From assembly GCF_016820585.1 (NCBI RefSeq), contig NZ_JADHDX010000001.1, positions 62,001 to 126,000 of the forward strand: DNA of 64,000 nucleotides, read 5' to 3'. The DNA is from Arthrobacter beigongshangensis. GTDB taxonomy: Bacteria; Bacillota; Bacilli; Bacillales_A; Planococcaceae. Position 1 is the first letter of the stretch, and each line of letters begins with the position of its first letter. Both the position numbers and the translations under genes were made by a program. Of the stretch, positions 62,497-64,000 are shown piece after piece. The notes beneath the pieces were generated by a model. That model was not told the origin of the DNA, did not search any database, and was given only the letters and a program-made list of their open reading frames with translations.

Positions 62497-63378
62497 TTAC
62501 CCAAAGTAATATTTCGTAATCTCATCTATAAACTCCTCTTCAAGCTCGCCCTTCTTTTTCACAAGGATATAGGTCGAGACGGTAGGTAGGTCGAATAGAT
62601 CGAAATATGGCTGCATCAGTCTACCTTCCATTAATTCGCGCCGCACGATGGAATGAGGCAGAAAAGAGACGCCGAGCCCTTCCTGGATGAAGCGTTTTGC
62701 GATATGCGCTTGCGTTACTTTCATCGTACGAATACCTGGAATCTGTTTGTGAAGTGCCACGAGCAAGTCATCCCAAAAGACGGGGTGATGATGTGTCAAT
62801 AAATGATTCCTCCGAAGAACATCCGGGACATGAATGGGAGGGCCACTTTCTTCATCATATTGATCAGTAGGTATGATGAAGACAATCGGATCCTCATACA
62901 TATGAATGGATTCGATATTTTTAAATTTGCTATTGAGTGCGGAGATACCTAAATGGACATCTCCGTTGTCAACAAGCTGTTCGATTGTGTCAGATTCTTC
63001 GATGCGAATGGAGATTTCGATGTCCTCGTGACGCTCGATGAATGTTCGCAAAAAATAAGGTAAAATCGTTTCGGCCATTAATGGTGAAATGGCGATAGTC
63101 CAATTCCGGCGGTAGCCTTGCGAAAATGCATGCATGCGATGGACACTCGCATCGACATCGTTGGTGAGCCGAACTGCTTCTGGATAAAAAACTTTACCCG
63201 CATCCGTCAAAGTGACACGATTGTTCACACGGTCGAACAGCTTCGTGCTTAATTGCTCCTCAAGCAGGCGGATATGGACAGTGACACTTGGTTGGGATAA
63301 CAGTAATTTCTCGGAAGCTTTGCGGAAATTCAGGGTTTCAGCAGCAATCGTGAACGTTTTCAGCCATTGATAATCCAT
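62497..63378 (-). CDS. citR: LysR-family regulator of citA
   Basis: A 293-residue LysR regulator. The N-terminal winged helix (about 1-62: MDYQWLKTFTIAAETLNFRKASEKLLLSQPSVTVHIRLLEEQL) is followed by a co-inducer-binding domain (about 90-290). It is divergent from citrate synthase citA with 106 bases between starts, the same arrangement as citR-citA in Bacillus, where CitR represses citA. Symbol rests on position and family, and the inducer is unknown. ATG 63378 lies behind AAGGAGGAG. Confidence 0.85.
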   Translation of the reverse strand: MDYQWLKTFTIAAETLNFRKASEKLLLSQPSVTVHIRLLEEQLSTKLFDRVNNRVTLTDAGKVFYPEAVRLTNDVDASVHRMHAFSQGYRRNWTIAISPLMAETILPYFLRTFIERHEDIEISIRIEESDTIEQLVDNGDVHLGISALNSKFKNIESIHMYEDPIVFIIPTDQYDEESGPPIHVPDVLRRNHLLTHHHPVFWDDLLVALHKQIPGIRTMKVTQAHIAKRFIQEGLGVSFLPHSIVRRELMEGRLMQPYFDLFDLPTVSTYILVKKKGELEEEFIDEITKYYFG

Positions 63379-63484
63379 AGGACAGCTCCTCCTTGATTAA
63401 TAATAGTAATTGTTTTAATAAAGAACATTCAATTTCTATAATCATACCTCCGCTTTATACTAAAGAAAAGAAGGAGGAATTATG
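63379..63484. promoter_or_regulatory. citR-citA divergent promoter region
   Basis: The 106 bases between starts are AT-rich and hold both promoters. A TATACT hexamer near 63456 fits a citA -10 and AT-rich near-palindromes around 63410-63450 may be LysR sites, but I could not fix a T-N11-A site. Confidence 0.35.
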
Positions 63485-64000
63485 ATGTTTCAAAAAGGAT
63501 TGAAAGATGTTGTGGCAGTTCATACGAAAATTGCGTCTGTCGATGGGGTGAAGGGGGAATTGCGGTATCGCGGCGTGTTAGTTGGCGAGCTGATAGCATC
63601 CCATTCATTTGAGGAAGTCGCCTACTACCTATGGCATGGCAAAATGGCAAGTGAAGATGAGCGAAGAAAAGTGAATGAAAAAATGATGACAGGAAGAACG
63701 CTTCCTCCACATATAATCGCAATCATTGATGCGTTCCCTCGTAGTATGCCATTGATGGATGCCATGCGGACAGCAGTGTCAGCCTATGCACATACACGTT
63801 TTAACGAGCAAACCATCGAAGATCAGGCGATTACGCTGACGGCAGCACACCCCGTAATCATCGCACGCCATTACCGAAATCAGCAGGGCAAACCGATTGT
63901 GGAGGCCAATCCAGCATTATCCCATACGGCAAATTATTTGTGGATGCTAACGGGCGTTATTCCGAATGAAGTGCAAATCGAGGCACTCGAAACGTATTTG
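63485..64000 (+). CDS. citA: Citrate synthase, N-terminal part (3' end outside window)
   Basis: ATG 63485 follows GGAGGA at 6 bases (ATG 63482 is an alternative). About 172 residues are visible, with the citrate synthase pattern: IASVDGVKGELRYRGVLVGEL, HSFEEVAYYLWHGKM, LPPHIIAIIDAFP, AMRTAVSAYA and HPVIIARHYR. It condenses oxaloacetate and acetyl-CoA to citrate. The frame is open to the window end. Divergent from citR. Typically citA is the minor isozyme next to citZ in Bacillus. Confidence 0.9.
   Translation, partial: MFQKGLKDVVAVHTKIASVDGVKGELRYRGVLVGELIASHSFEEVAYYLWHGKMASEDERRKVNEKMMTGRTLPPHIIAIIDAFPRSMPLMDAMRTAVSAYAHTRFNEQTIEDQAITLTAAHPVIIARHYRNQQGKPIVEANPALSHTANYLWMLTGVIPNEVQIEALETYL

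Overview
The window looks like the chromosome of an endospore-forming, low-to-mid GC Gram-positive bacterium of the Bacillales. A Sporosarcina-like member of the Planococcaceae is my best guess, inferred from gene content only. Supporting content: hemE-hemH-hemY with an hmoB-like gene, yhfH and lplJ, tagO/tagU/yvyE/degS/degU, comK, a SecA2-SlaP S-layer export pair, a CotH kinase beside a CotG-like gene, citR/citA, strong GGAGG ribosome binding sites, and recognisable WalR- and FadR-type sites. I see no rRNA, tRNA, prophage, insertion sequence or CRISPR array. The first gene (aceA) and the last (citA) are cut by the window edges.

Region by region. 1-4.2 kb: glyoxylate shunt (aceA end, aceB), a small zinc-ribbon gene, a class V aminotransferase and two short tandem arrays. 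4.2-7.9 kb: fructose operon fruR-fruK-fruA. 7.9-11.6 kb: a MerR regulator with a non-standard start, an acyl-CoA synthetase and an AidB-like acyl-CoA dehydrogenase behind a LiuR-like dyad. 11.8-23 kb: chemoreceptors, a CapA-family protein, an NlpC/P60 hydrolase with SLH repeats, a glycosyltransferase, an AmhX-like amidohydrolase, a SulP transporter, and a BMP-family lipoprotein paired with a chemoreceptor. 23-31 kb: an ECF transporter operon and two more divergent chemoreceptors. 31.5-33.9 kb: ba3-type cytochrome oxidase in three subunits, including a 50-residue subunit IIa. 34-38.5 kb: a second NlpC/P60 hydrolase and SlaP/SecA2. 38.7-44.7 kb: tagO, a TagU-like LCP protein, yvyE, degS-degU and a lipoprotein. 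45-48.2 kb: an unknown gene with a possible leader peptide, comK, an M20 amidohydrolase and hmoB. 48.4-53.4 kb: hemEHY, two tandem yhfH copies, lplJ. 54-58.4 kb: a Bce-type peptide sensing and detoxification module. 58.5-64 kb: FadR-controlled lcfB, cotG-like/cotH, an orphan MntA-type nucleotidyltransferase, citR and citA.

Much of the metabolism concerns acetyl-CoA: two fatty-acyl activation loci, the glyoxylate shunt and a citrate synthase. The cell-surface theme is equally strong: two NlpC/P60 hydrolases with WalR-type sites, SecA2/SlaP, tagO/LCP, CapA, a spore coat kinase and a Bce module.

The most unusual material is between genes. Three loci (about 4.0, 26.3 and 53.5 kb) carry arrays of a GTGTGCAAC or GTGTCCAAC core spaced 21-21-21-19 bp, an 82-bp super-unit with the same internal order at all three. 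Two further arrays (2.6 and 13.6 kb) use unrelated cores with a 21-bp period. Two copies of a paired-hairpin element (31.0 and 44.9 kb) have 10-bp stems, 8-nt loops complementary to one another and compensatory stem changes. Two copies of a three-hairpin element (39.7 and 43.9 kb) keep their linkers while the stems differ. I could not search any database, so whether these are already described is unknown.
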